Part shown: positions 45,925 to 57,561 of the stretch, piece after piece
Layout: each line of letters opens with the position of its first letter
Numbering within the stretch: position 1 is the stretch's first letter
Origin: Achatina immaculata
Lineage: Eukaryota; Mollusca; Gastropoda; Stylommatophora; Achatinidae
Direction: 5' to 3'
Length of the DNA: 64,000 nt
Assembly (NCBI GenBank): GCA_009760885.1
Contig: CM019693.1
Span: forward strand, 51,292,596 to 51,356,595
Notes under the pieces: model-generated
Told to the model about the DNA's origin: nothing
What the model saw: the letters and a program-made list of their open reading frames with translations, nothing else
The model's database searches: none
Translations under genes and position numbers: made by a program

Positions 45925-47070
45925 CATGAGGAATGTTCTGGCCGTCCGAGCATGGCCATACAGACATTATTCCATGAGGAATGTTCTTGCCGTCCGAGCA
46001 TGGCCGTACAGACATTATTCCATGAGGAATGTTTTTGCCCTCCAAGCATGGCCATGCAGACATTATTCCATGAGGAATGTTCTGGCTGTCAGAGCATGGC
46101 CATACAGACATTATTCCATGAGGAATGTTTTTGCCCTCCGAGCATGGCCATACAGACATTATTCCATGAGGAATGTTCTTTCCGTCCGAGCTTGGCCATA
46201 CAGACATTATTCCATGAGGAATGTTCTGGCCGTCCAAGCATGGCCATACAGACATTATTCCATGAGGAATGTTCTTGCCGTCCGAGCATGGCCATGCAGA
46301 CATTATTCCATGAGGAATGTTCTTGCCGTCCAAGCATGGCCATACAGACATTATTCCATGAGGAATGTTCTTGCCGTCCGAGCATGGCCATACAGACATT
46401 ATTCCATGAGGAATGTTCTTGCCGTCCGAGCATGGCCGTACAGACATTATTCCATGAGGAATGTTTTTGCCCTCCAAGCATGGCCATGCAGACATTATTC
46501 CATGAGGAATGTTCTGGCTGTCAGAGCATGGCCATACAGACATTATTCCATGAGGAATGTTTTTGCCCTCCGAGCATGGCCATACAGACATTATTCCATG
46601 AGGAATGTTCTTTCCGTCCGAGCATGGCCATACAGACATTATTCCATGAGGAATGTTCTGGCCGTCAGAGCATGGCTGTACAAACATCATTCCATGAGGA
46701 ATGTTCTGGCTGTCCGAGCATGGCTGTACAGACATCATTCCATGAGGAATGTTCTGGCCGTCCGAGCATAGCCGTACAGACATCATTCCATGAGGAATGT
46801 TCTGGCCGTCCGAGCATAGCCGTACAGACATTATTCCATGAGGAATGTTCTTGCCGTCCGAGCATGGCCGTACAGACATTACTCCATGAGGAATGTTCTG
46901 GCCGTCAGAGCATGGCTGTACAGACACTATTCCATGAGGAATGTTCTGGCCGTCCGAGCATGGCCGTACAGACATTATTCCATGAGGAATGTTCTGGCCG
47001 TCAGAGCATGGCTGTACAGACATTATTCCATGAGGAATATTCTGGCAGTCCGAGCATGGCCGTACAGATG
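45925..47070. repeat. 48-bp minisatellite, about 24 units, in the mariner GRPS linker
   Basis: The unit reads QTLFHEECSGRPSMAI (16 codons) in the transposase frame; the flanking unique sequence reads KNEQTLFHEECSGRPSMA on the left and (T)DENVSCADAII on the right. The array stays in frame, giving a 375-codon ORF at 45952-47079. Confidence 0.95.
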
Positions 47071-47239
47071 AGAATGTGAGCTGTGCTGATGCCATTATTT
47101 GTGATAACAGAAGCATCTCCATATAAGTTCTGGCTGGGGAATTAGATGTTTGTTGGATCTGCACATAACCAAAGTCACGGAAGTTCTAAAATATCACAAG
47201 CTGTGTGCATGGTGGATGCCCAAGGTGCTAAATGATGAG

Positions 47240-48795
47240 TACAAGATGATCGTGTGCAGACTTCCACAGCCTTTTTGATGATCGTGTGCAGACTTCCACA
47301 GCCTTCTTGATGATCGTGTGCAGACTTCCACAGCCTTCTTGCCATGGTATGATGGTGTGCAGACTTCCACAGCCTTCTTGCCATGGTATGATGGTGTGCA
47401 GACTTCCACAGCCTTCTTGATGATCGTGTGCAGACTTCCACAGCCTTCTTGCCATGGTATGATTGTGTGCAGACTTCCACAGTCTTCTTGCCATGGTATG
47501 ATTGTGTGCAGACTTCCACAGCCTTCTTGCCATGGTATGATGGTGTGCAGACTTCCACAGCCTTCTTGCCATGGTATGATTGTGTGCAGACTTCCACAGC
47601 CTTCTTGCCATGGTATGATTGTGTGCAGACTTCCACAGCCTTCTTGCCATGGTATGATTGTGTGCAGACTTCCACAGCCTTCTTGCCATGGTATGATTGT
47701 GTGCAGACTTCCACAGCCTTCTTGCCATGGTATGATTGTGTGCAGACTTCCACAGCCTTCTTGCCATGGCATGATGGTGTGCAGACTTCCACAGCCTTCT
47801 TGATGATCGTGTGCAGACTTCCACAGCCTTCTTGCCATGGTATGATTGTGTGCAGACTTCCGCAGCCTTCTTGCCATGGTATAATTGTGTGCAGACTTCC
47901 ACAGCCTTCTTGCCATGGTATGATTGTGTGCAGACTTCCACAGCCTTCTTGCCATGGCATGATGGTGTGCAGACTTCCACAGCCTTCTTGCCATGGTATG
48001 ATGGTGTGCAGACTTCCACAGCCTTCTTGCCATGGTATAATTGTGTGCAGACTTCCACAGCCTTCTTGCCATGGTATAATTGTGTGCAGACTTCCACAGC
48101 CTTCTTGCCATGGTATAATTGTGTGCAGACTTCCACAGCCTTCTTGCCATGGTATGATTGTGTGCAGACTTCCACAGCCTTCTTGATGATCGTGTGCAGA
48201 CTTCCACAGCCTTCTTGCCATGGTATGATTGTGTGCAGACTTCCGCAGCCTTCTTGCCATGGTATAATTGTGTGCAGACTTCCACAGCCTTCTTGCCATG
48301 GTATGATTGTGTGCAGACTTCCACAGCCTTCTTGCCATGGCATGATGGTGTGCAGACTTCCACAGCCTTCTTGCCATGGTATGATGGTGTGCAGACTTCC
48401 ACAGCCTTCTTGCCATGGTATAATTGTGTGCAGACTTCCACAGCCTTCTTGCCATGGTATAATTGTGTGCAGACTTCCACAGCCTTCTTGCCATGGTATA
48501 ATTGTGTGCAGACTTCCACAGCCTTCTTGCCATGGTATGATTGTGTGCAGACTTCCACAGCCTTCTTGCCATGGTATGATGGTGTGCAGACTTCCACAGC
48601 CTTCTTGCCATGGTATGATTGTGTGCAGACTTCCACAGCCTTCTTGCCATGGTATGATTGTGTGCAGACTTCCACAGCCTTCTTGCCATGGTATAATTGT
48701 GTGCAGACTTCCACAGCCTTCTTGCCATGGTATAATTGTGTGCAGATTTCCACAGCCTTCTTGCCATGGTATAATTGTGCGAAGACTTCCACGGC
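47240..48795. repeat. 39-bp minisatellite, about 39 units, before the first catalytic Asp of the mariner
   Basis: The unit reads CVQTSTAFLPWYD (13 codons) in the transposase frame; it joins LNDEYKM on the left and FLAWYDAKGEEFPACTVTGD on the right. Some units are shortened to a 28-29-bp form (CTTGATGATCGTGTGCAG). The array is open in most frames on both strands, giving spurious ORFs up to 554 codons. Confidence 0.95.
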
Positions 48796-49009
48796 CTTCT
48801 TGGCATGGTACGATGCCAAAGGAGAAGAGTTCCCGGCATGCACTGTCACTGGGGATGAAACCTGGGTGCATCAATATGAGACTGAAAGCAAGAGCCAGTC
48901 TTCAGAATGGCAACACATTGCTTCTCAGTCAAGAGGAAGTTCAAGTCTCAACCATCCATCAGTAAGCTCCTTTTCACTCTTTTCTGGGATGTGACTGGAC
49001 AAATTTTGG

Positions 49010-49395
49010 ACTACTGCCATGAAAAAGGTGAGACTGAATAGTGCCCAACCAAGTTTGGAGTGCTGTCATGAAAAATGTGAGACTGAATAGTGCCCAACCA
49101 AGTTTGGAGTGCTGTTATGAAAAATGTGAGACTGAATAGTGCCCAACCAAGTTTGGAGTGCTGTCATGAAAAAGGTGAGACTGAATAGTGCCCAACCAAG
49201 TTTGGAGTGCTGTCATGAAAAAGGTGAGACTGAATAGTGCCTGACCAAGTTTGGAGTGCTGTCATGAAAAGGATGAGACTGAATAGTGCCCAACCAAGTT
49301 TGGAGTGCTGTCATGAAAAATGTGAGACTGAATAGTGCCTGACCAAGTCTGGAGTGCTGTCATGAAAAGAATGAGACTGAATAGTGCCCATTACA
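49010..49395. repeat. 49-bp minisatellite, about 8 units, between first and second catalytic Asp
   Basis: The unit is GTGCTGTCATGAAAAAGGTG followed by AGACTGAATAGTGCCCAACC and AAGTTTGGA. It contains the codons of the mariner segment CHEKGETxNSA. At 49 bp it breaks frame at every step. Confidence 0.94.
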
Positions 49396-49836
49396 GTACA
49401 GTGTTGGAGGAAGAGTTGAAGCCAGAAATATGGAACTATGGCAGAGGACTTTTGTCTAAAGGCATCCTTTTCCTTCATAATAATGCACATCCTCATGTGG
49501 CTGCTACAACTGTTAACACCATTCAAAGATTAAAATTTCAGATCTTATAGCATCCTCTATGCAGTCCTGACCTTGCTCTCTCTGATTATTATTTGTTCAG
49601 ACCACTGAAAGACACTTTGAGAGACAAAAACTTGGGAATGATGAGGTCAAAGAAGTGACACCTTTCTGGCTGAGAGCACAACTGATATGTTTTTCCTGAT
49701 GGAATAAAGAAGTTGGTGAACTGTTATGAGAAGTGTGTTGAAAAGGAGGCTGATTATGTAGAAAAATGACATGAGCCTTGTTTCTCTGATTGAATTATAT
49801 ATATTTAAAATTGTCATTTTGTCATTACTTTTTGAA

Positions 49837-50045
49837 TGAGCCTTGCACACTTGTATGTTGTGTTTCAAGATCAGCCTTGCACACTTGTATGTTGTGTTTC
49901 AAGATCAGCCTTGCACACTTGTATGTTGTGTTTCAAGATCAGCCTTGCACACTTGTATGTTGTGTTTCAAGATCAGCCTTGCACACTTGTATGTTGTGTT
50001 TCAAGATCAGCCTTGCACACTTGTATGTTGTGTTTCAAGATCAGA
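49837..50045. repeat. 34-bp minisatellite, about 6 units, starting at the mariner's right end
   Basis: The unit is GCCTTGCACACTTGTATGTT plus GTGTTTCAAGATCA. The first unit overlaps the last bases of the mariner inverted repeat (GAGCCTTG). Confidence 0.94.
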
Positions 50046-50335
50046 CACCAGCTAGACCTAGTTCCTGTCACAACTTGCATGGCAGCTACAAATCTTCAGC
50101 AAGCAACTTATATTTCTCTCTCAGAGTTTATTTTCCTTGCTGTAATCATCTAACTTATATACCCCAGCCAAAATGTGCTTTATCCTGACCTTGAGTACTT
50201 TATATTGTCATATACAGAATTTTAGGTTTACACATTTGGTCAAGGACATTGTCTCCTACAAGATATGCACTGGAAAAATATAAAAGTAGAAATATATTTA
50301 GACCACTGAATGTGAAGAACTGTGTGCACTGCATG
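50046..50335. other. Unassigned sequence
   Basis: Nothing recognised. Confidence 0.5.
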
Positions 50336-50513
50336 GCCACAGGAGTAGACAAATGAAACTATACAGTAGTAGACAAATGAAACCACACAGCAGTTGACAA
50401 ATGAAACTACACATCAGTAGACAAATGAAACTACACAGGAGTAGACAAATGAAACTACACAGGAGTAAACAAATGAAACTACACAGGAGTAGACAAATGA
50501 AACTACACAGAAG
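50336..50513. repeat. 24-bp minisatellite, about 7 units, host of the RTE insertion
   Basis: The unit is AGTAGACAAATGAAACTACA plus CAGG. One more unit (CAGGAGTAGACAAATGAAA, 53695-53713) lies on the far side of the RTE. Confidence 0.92.
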
Positions 50514-53500
50514 TCATCATCATTAGGTGCCGTGTCGACTGGAGTTAGCTATTATGCTTCTCCAGAGTACAGTCTTTCATGCAGGCCATTAGTTCAGTTG
50601 GTGATCTCCTCTCACACCATCCCGTCAGACTGTCCAGTATAATTTCCCTTGGTGTTCCTCTTGATCTTCTTCCTTCTATTTTTTCCTGTTATTATAATAT
50701 TTTCAATGCCCCCTCTTCTCATTGCATGTCCTATGAAGGTACATTGTCTCTCTCTTATCTTTTTGACACGATTTTTTTGTCTCTCCAGTTCTTCTCATAC
50801 ATTCTTCATTAGTTATTTTTGTTGTCCAGGGGATTTTTCTAATAAACCACATTTCTGCTGCTTCCAATGATTTTTACACAGACCTGCCTATTGTCCATGA
50901 TTCACTTCCATATTACAAGATAGGTTCTATATAGCATTTTAGGACTGGTTTTCTAACATTCATTGATAAGGATGTGTTGCATAATATGTTTCTCATTCTC
51001 TGAAATGCAGTCTTTGCTTGGCTTATTCTGTTCCTAATTTCTGTTCTGCATTTCCCATCTGAAGTTATTACTGCTTCGATGTATTTGAATTTCTGCACAT
51101 GCTTTAGAATAGTTCCATTTAATTTTATACTGCATGCTGGTGGATTCTGTTTCTTGGATATAACCACAGTCTCTGTCTTTTTGATGTTCAAAGTAAGGCC
51201 TTTCTGTTCACTTTCTTTGGCAACTTTATCGAGGAGATTTTGCAGGTCTTGTTGGTTCTCAGCTATCAGTACTGTGTCGTCAGCATACTGAAGGTTGTTA
51301 ATATTGTATCCTGCAATTTTTATTCCTGGTTCTGTGATGATCGTTCTTAGAATATTCTCACTGTACAGAGAAAAAAGGTCCGGAGATAGTACACATCTTT
51401 GTCGCACCCCTTGTTTTATAGGTTGATATTTTCTAGTTTTATTTTCAACTCGAATTGCTGCTTCTTGCTGCCAGTATAGATTTTTACAATCCTCAGGTCT
51501 TTGCTGTCTGTACTGATGTCTTCAAGCATTTTAATAACTTCATTATGTTTCACCTTGTCAAATGCCTTGGTGTAATCAATGAAGCATAAGCAGAGATCTT
51601 TCTGTACTTCTAAAGCTCTTTCTGTTAGTGTTCGTAAAGCATAAATAGCATTGTGTGTTCCCTTTCCTTCAACAAATCTAAACTGTTCATCTGCTATTTC
51701 CATTTTTATCTTTTTCCTTGTTCTTCTCATACTGATTCTCAGAAGTAGCTTTGTTATGTGACATGAGAGGCTGATAGTCCAGTGGTCATCACATTCCTTT
51801 GCACTTGGTTTCTTTGGTAGTGCTATAAATGTGGATTTAAGCAAGTCACTGGGCATATAACCACTGTTGTAAATGTCATTCAGTAACTTGGTTATTATTT
51901 TTATTCCTATCTCCTCTAGTACCTCTATTTCTTCTATTGTTATATTATCAGGAGCAGTCGCTTTTCCTTTCTTCATGTGTTTGATGGCATCTATGATTTC
52001 ATCTTCAAGTATTGGTGGTCCATCATAGTTTTCAGTATTTGGTGTTAATTCTGGTCTTTCACCTCCATACAGCTTACCGATGTACTCTGTCCACCTGTTC
52101 ACAATGTCTTCTTCTCCCATTAACATTTTACCTTCTTTTGATTTCAGGCATCCTGTGGTATATTTTGTTTTCCTCCCTGTGATTTCACTAATTTGTTTGT
52201 GCATGTTTTTGCTGTTTTGATTACGAGAGACCTCTGTTTGTCTGCACTGTTCATTTAACCATACTTCCTTTGCTTCTCTGCATTTGCGTCTTATTTCTTT
52301 ATTTATCTTGGTATATTTTTCTTGGTTATTTTTACTCCTCCTCCTCTTGTCCATCAGTCCTAAGATGTCTGCCATCCACTTATTTTTAGGGGCTTCTTTT
52401 TTCACTAGTATTATCTCCTTAACAGTTTGGTGGATAGAATCTATTAACATTGCCCATTGTTTATCTATACTATCTTTGCTATTGCACTGTATCTATTTGT
52501 TATAATAACTTTGTATTGTTCTCGCAGTTCTTGGTCATTTTTAAGGAGTTCTGTATTCAGTTTGATGTTTCTCACTTTTCTGCATGCTTTCTTTAGCTTT
52601 ATTATACTTTTTCCACAGAGTGGGTCACGGTCACTATTGCAGTCAGCTCCTGGCATGGTTTTTGTTGTCAGTAATGCATTCCGGAATCGTTTGTTGATTA
52701 ATACGTAGTCTATCTGTTTAAATGTCTTTTTGTCTGAGCTGCACCACGTTGCCAGTCTTCGGGGATGTTGTTTAAACCAGGTGTTTCCTACAACCATGCT
52801 ATGTATTCTTGCCCATTCAATTAATTTACAACCTCTGTCATTCCTCTCCCCCAGTCCATAGTCACCAACGATGTCTGAAGTTCTTCTTTTATCAGCTTTG
52901 GCATTAAAATCTCCCATGACTATGGTAACTTCATGTTACTTTGTGTGCTTTGGGGCTGTCTCTATGTCATTATAAAATAGCTGTACATCTTCTTCAGAAC
53001 TTTCAGATGTTGGAGCATACACTTGCATAATATTTATGTTTATTGGTCATCCTTTCAGTTGGGCTAGCAGGACTCGGTTCGAGATGTTCAAATATCCTAT
53101 AATTGTCCTTGCTGTTTGTTAGTCAGATATTAATCCTACTCCTCGCTCATGTTTCTCACTTCCTGAATATATTATTGTATATTTATAAGAGTTTATTTTC
53201 CCTGCACCTATCCATCTAACTTCACTCATTCCTAATATGTTGATCTTCATCCTTTCCATTTCCCTCTTTACATTTTCTAATTTTCCAGCCTGGAATAAAG
53301 TTCTAACATTCCATGTTGCTATTTTGAATTTGTTAGTTTTGCCATCAGTAGCTTGATGACAATCTGGCCTCACCTGTGTCTCGTGAGCTGCCCTACCGGA
53401 TGAGGCTGTTCCAGAGGAACATCCATTAACGTCGTTCATGACAAATCTAATACTCCGAATAAGCATAACCGTTCTTGGGAGCTACAATAGTGGTTTCCCG

Positions 53501-53694
53501 TTGCCTTCTGTCAGTTTGTGTACGGACTCTCCGCTAGCCACTGGACTCCATGTCCTACCTGTAAGGCAGAGGGAGCGAGAGGTTTTAAGGCGCCTCTGAC
53601 CCGCCTCATATTCCCTTCACTGAGCACCTGAGGCACTTTATAGGAGTAGTAGAGCCACCTACTACTCCACCTCCTCTCTCTGAGTCTACCGATG
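50514..53694 (-). mobile_element. RTE/BovB-like LINE, nearly full length (3.2 kb)
   Basis: The minus strand runs from a 5' UTR at 53694 through MNDVNGCSSGTASSGRA, FKIATWNVRTLFQAGKLE, MKINILGMSEVRWIGAGK, MGDFNAKADK, WCSSDKKTFKQIDYVLIN, CNSDRDPL (SDH changed to SDR), KKGKATAPDN, FVEGKGTHNAIYAL, LCFIDYTKAFDKVKHNEVIK, a frame change near 51410, RQRCVLSPDLFSLY, LQYADDTVLIAENQQDL (about 51295), GLTLNIKKTETVVIS and FKYIEAVITSDGKC, to a 3' end with ATGATGATGA. Breaks occur near 52920-53110, 52455 and 51410. It is inserted in the 24-bp array. Confidence 0.92.
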
Positions 53695-53714
53695 CAGGAG
53701 TAGACAAATGAAAA

Positions 53715-53937
53715 ATAAAAGAACTGAAATAACTGAGAATGAAAAGAATTATAATTTCATGAATGTTGATCATAAAATAACTCAGCTATGCTATGTAACA
53801 AATGTCAAATTAGTCAGTCCAGCCATTTACAACTTTTAAAGTAACAGATGTCATATTAGTCAGACATCCAATTTGCAACATTTCACATGTCAAATTAGCC
53901 AGACTTGCCACTTGTAACATTTCATATGCCACATTAA
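53715..53937. repeat. Weak tandem repeat, about 45-50 bp, 3 units
   Basis: Loose copies around GTCAAATTAGTCAG/CAACATTTCACATG. Confidence 0.6.
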
Positions 53938-54160
53938 ATATTTTGGACACATTAAACATGAGAATTTAGAGAAGACAGTCTTGTAAGGGTACATAATGGG
54001 AAAAAAAAAGAGTGAACGACTGAGCGGAGATGGCTGTAATACATCACTGATAATCTGCAAATGGATGCACCAGCAGCAGGGCATCTTGCTTACAACTGAG
54101 AGGCCTACAGGAGAGCTGTTAGGGAGGCAAAGTTCCGAAAGACATATGCAAATGACCGAG
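53938..54160 (+). mobile_element. LINE-H 3' fragment
   Basis: Matches the C-terminal part of the copy at 54910: a TATTTTGGACACATTAAACA start (FGHIK), then GRRWLQ-like and MDxxAAGHLA codons, ending GGCAAAGTTCCGAAAGACAT. It has frameshifts. Confidence 0.82.
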
Positions 54161-54728
54161 TATCTAAATATTAAACACACAAGTACTGTGGACACCATTT
54201 GTCTGTGTCGAGAAATACTAATTCAGTTTCACTAGTTGTACCTACAGCAAAATGGTTGCAGAATTTTGTACTATTTTACATTTCAATGAAAAACACAATG
54301 GTTTACAGAATATCATTCTCCACATCTAGTATCCCTCTTCCTGTTTTGTCACTTCTGGGAAATCTCCTTCTCCAGCACTTGTGACTGTTTGGGTAATTAT
54401 TCATCTGTCTTCTAGACTTCTGTTCGCTGACTGTTTATCGTCACCTTCATGGGATGGTTGTGCCCATCTGCTGTATTTACGAGCATCTTTCCTTAGCCTC
54501 TCTCTTTCTCGGCGTCATTGCATCCATCCATTCTATGTGCTTATTTCTTCTGTTTACACTTGTCAGCGAACAGTCATTATGGTCTATCCCTAGTGCCGTG
54601 GGAATCGGGTTTCTACCTTGTTCTCTAAATTTCCTATCTAACTTTTTTCCCTTATTTCCTTATTACCCCTATAATAACTATGGTATCTTCATAATTATAA
54701 TCATAATTCCAACTTACAAGGCACTATG
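54161..54728. other. Unassigned sequence
   Basis: No domain recognised in the short ORFs; T-rich from 54590. Confidence 0.5.
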
Positions 54729-54909
54729 TTATACAGGGCGTTCGAAAAGTCAAGTGCACTAGGTCGGTATCATAGTGGTATCTTCGCTGTGATATCTAGC
54801 CACATCTACCCGCCATGACCGGAGTCGCCGACGAATTTAAGCGGTGGTAACAAAAAAGGGCGTACTTATTGGCACTCGTGTGTACATAATCACTCCCTAT
54901 ATTTTTCAT
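54729..54909. other. Possible DNA-transposon terminus
   Basis: TATACAGGGCGTTCGAAAAG resembles the outer end of a Tc1/mariner-type inverted repeat (TA followed by CAGGG). No partner end or transposase was found within the window. Confidence 0.3.
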
Positions 54910-55790
54910 TACTGAAACTGGAAATAATGAGGAAAGTTAGAGAAGATGTAGACATAGAATGTTACGATGCCATAACAATTGGAGTCTATGAAATACCAGA
55001 GATTAGATATGCTGATGATACAGTATTAGTGTCCACAACACAAAAAGGAATGGAAAAACTAAATGTGTCCGTACGTAAGAATAGTGAAGAGTAAAACCTC
55101 TATCTTAATGCAAAGAAAACTAAATTGATGACAACTGACAAAACAAACATGGCAGCTGATATATCTATCAATGAGGAAAAAATTAGAAGTGGAGAGTTTT
55201 GAATATCTTGGATCACTACTAACTAATAATGGTGATACAATGAGGGAAATTAAAAGGAGGGCATCTATCGCTCTTCAGAAAGTAAAACAACTAAAGAATC
55301 CATGGAGAGGAACAGACAGAGCTACAAAAATAAGATTTTTAAGGCCATGCATCTTTCCCATGGCAACAATGCCTGTGAGGCCTGGACATTTAACAAAACA
55401 ACTGAGAAACACATAAATGCCTTTGAATGTAAATGCTACAGAAGAGTTCTTCAAATATCATGGACACAAAAAAGAACACATATATCCATACTACAAGAAT
55501 GCAATATTGAAGAAGGTTGGCTAGTAAAGAGGATTAAACTTAAATATTTTGGACACATTAAACGTCATGATAATCTAAAGAAGATCGTCTTGGAAGAGTG
55601 CATAATGGGAAAAAGAAAGAGATGAAGACCAAGGCGAAGATGGCTGCAAGACATCGTTGATGATCTGCAAATGGATGTATCAGCAGCAGGCCATCTTGCT
55701 GACAACCTAGAGACCTATAGGAGTGCTGTTAGAACAGAGGCAAAGCTCCGCAAGGGGCATGCAAATGAATGAATGAAACTGAGAAAAAAA
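54910..55790 (+). mobile_element. LINE-H copy: end of RT and C-terminal part
   Basis: The plus strand reads TENIMRKVREDVDIECYDAI, YEIPEIRYADDTVLVSTTQK (YADD about 55010), LNAKKTKLMTTDKT, then FEYLGSLLTNNGDTMREIKR, ACEAWTFNKTTEKHINAFEC, RRVLQISWTQKRTHISILQE, KYFGHIKRHDNLKKIVLEEC, then RPRRRWLQDIVDDLQMDVSA and AKLRKGHANE before the stop and an AATG-type tail. It is lightly decayed: TAA near 55093, frame changes near 55165 and 55360, and TGA near 55624. Confidence 0.88.
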
Positions 55791-56224
55791 AAACGATACT
55801 AAACACGCATGACCTGTACTAAAATGTCTGAGATATTAAAACTATTTTTTTTAAAGAAAAACAGCAGGCACAGTTTCATGAACGAGCGCACATTTGTCAC
55901 GTTTTGAGAACACACAGGACAAAGGAATACGGAAAGAAGATAACATATAAGTAAGAATGCTATGCAAAAAAATGAAACAGGAATGAAAACAGAATAAACG
56001 GAGCATTTAGCTGTGACTTGCGAGAAACTGCGTCTCGGAGTGAGTGTGGTACAGCTTTGAGAATGTTTATTAATTAAATGGAGACTGAAGTGTGTGATAA
56101 GTAGGTAGTAAAGAGGGGGAGTGGGGATCGCGGAAAGGAGAGAGAGAGAGAGAGATGATCTAGCCGGAATAGGTGAATGTAGGTGCGATAGAGGGTTAGT
56201 AATCTAAAGCAGTTTGGAGGATCT
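55791..56224. other. Unassigned sequence with a GA microsatellite
   Basis: An (AG)n run lies near 56139-56156; nothing else recognised. Confidence 0.5.
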
Positions 56225-56540
56225 GAAACATAACTGACATGTATGAAGGTTTCTAAACCTATAGCAACATGTACGAAGGCCTATTACGATGGTTTCTATA
56301 CCTGTAATATATAAATTAATAGGCATAAAATCCCTTGATGAGGTTGAAAGGCTCGCCGAAGACACTTTGCGAGCTCTATGTGACGTTTAACGGCACGGGA
56401 AGGATATAAGTAATAACATTACGAAAATTTCTATACCTATAATAACAGTACATCTATACCCATAATAATATGTACGAAGATTTCTATAGCTACAATAATA
56501 TGTATGAAGATTTCTATACCTATAATAAAAAAATGGAAGA
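56225..56540. repeat. About 30-bp repeat interrupted by a LINE-B scrap
   Basis: Loose units around ATGTACGAAGATTTCTATAC CTATAATA lie on both sides of 56322-56410. Confidence 0.75.
56322..56410 (+). mobile_element. LINE-B 3' end, 90 bp
   Basis: GGCATAAAATCCCTTGATGA to GTGACGTTTAACGGCACGGG, matching the last 110 bases of LINE-B, with a 20-bp deletion. Confidence 0.88.
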
Positions 56541-56775
56541 TTTGTAAACTTTTACTAACAATGAAAATTTCGCAAACCGATACAGAACATGTCCGAAAAT
56601 GTAGTGAGTTCCGGTTCTGTATTCGAAACAATTGGTCGGCGGCGTGTTCTGGGCCAGGAATTGTCAGTAACAAATATTTATCATATCAGAGTAGTAATAT
56701 CCGCAGTAATAATGTAACTATAATATTTGGGATAATAATATGCCAGATAACTGCGGTATTAATGTAGGTACATTA

Positions 56776-56915
56776 TCTACGGACTCACCGCTAGCCTTTG
56801 GACCGAGTCCTACCTGCAGAGCAGTAGTGGTCAGAAGTTATTCAAGCGCCTCGTGCTAGCCTGACAAACACTTCCTTGAGCACAAGAGGTGGTTTCCAGG
56901 AATAGAAAAACCACA
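56776..56915 (-). mobile_element. RTE 5' UTR remnant
   Basis: Similar to the 5' UTR of the RTE at 53500-53660 (shared GGACTC-CCGCTAGCC, TCCTACCTG, GCGCCTC, CCTTGAGCAC blocks) but more diverged, so from an older or sister family. Confidence 0.6.
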
Positions 56916-57561
56916 TTAATGGCAAAGATCTAAGAGTTGTATTTATTCCCTCCCTCACAGCCCTTCTGTAAGTCTCTTGGTTGTAAGCAAGATGGCCTGC
57001 TGCTGATGCATCCATTTGCAAATAATCAACGATATCTTGCAGCTATCTTCGTCTTGGCCATCTTTCATTTTTCCATTATGAAACCTTTCAAGACTGTCTT
57101 TTCTAAATTATCACGATGTTTAATGTGCCCAAAATATGTAAGTTTTCTTTGTTTAAATCTTCTTTACTAGCCAACCTTCTTCAATATTAATTTCTTATAG
57201 TATGAATATATTTGTTCTTTTTTTGTGTCCATGATATTTGAAGGACTCTTCTGTAGCATTTACATTCAAAGGCATTTATTTGTTTCTCAGCTGTTTTGTT
57301 AAGTGTCCAGGCCTCAGGCATTTGTTGCGATGGGAAAGATGCATGCCCTTATTAGTTCTGTCTGTTCCTCTCCACAGCTTCTCTAGTTTTACTTTTTGAA
57401 GAGAGACAGATGTCCTTCTTTTAATATCCCTCATTGTATCTCCATTATTAGTTAGTAATGATTCAAGATATTCAAACTCTCCACTTCTTCCACTTTTTCC
57501 TCATTGATACATATTTCAGCCGCCTGTTTTGTCAGTTGTCATCAATTTAGTTTTCTTTGCA

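Larger units (their letters stand above)
45525..49845 (+). mobile_element. Mariner with TIRs, expanded to 4.3 kb by three internal minisatellites
   Basis: The left end, CAAGGGTCATTCAAAA at 45525, and the right end, reverse complement CAAGGCTCATTCAAAA ending at 49845, are inverted repeats that match over about 37 bp with a few changes. A TA precedes the left end. The transposase starts MAMPSAVCTTNEQRVVIRFL at 45739 and continues SEGVKPCETYRRKLQQYGDA and EAFKNEQTLFHEECSGRPS, then array 1. Next come DENVSCADAIICDNRSIS and VTEVLKYHKLCAWWMPKVLN, array 2, EEFPACTVTGDETWVHQYE (first Asp, about 48850), FWDVTGQILDY, array 3, RGLLSKGILFLHNNAHPH (second Asp changed to Asn), CSPDLALSDYYLF (third Asp) and VNCYEKCVEKEADYVEK. 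Stops and frameshifts are present. It resembles SETMAR-type mariners. Confidence 0.93.

Noticed and set aside
47175..48994. ORFs of 380-554 codons open in several frames on both strands
   Set aside because: They are generated by a 39-bp repeat without stop codons; the real reading is mariner codons.
54729..54909. Complete DNA transposon starting TATACAGGGCG
   Set aside because: Only one end-like sequence; no second end or transposase seen.
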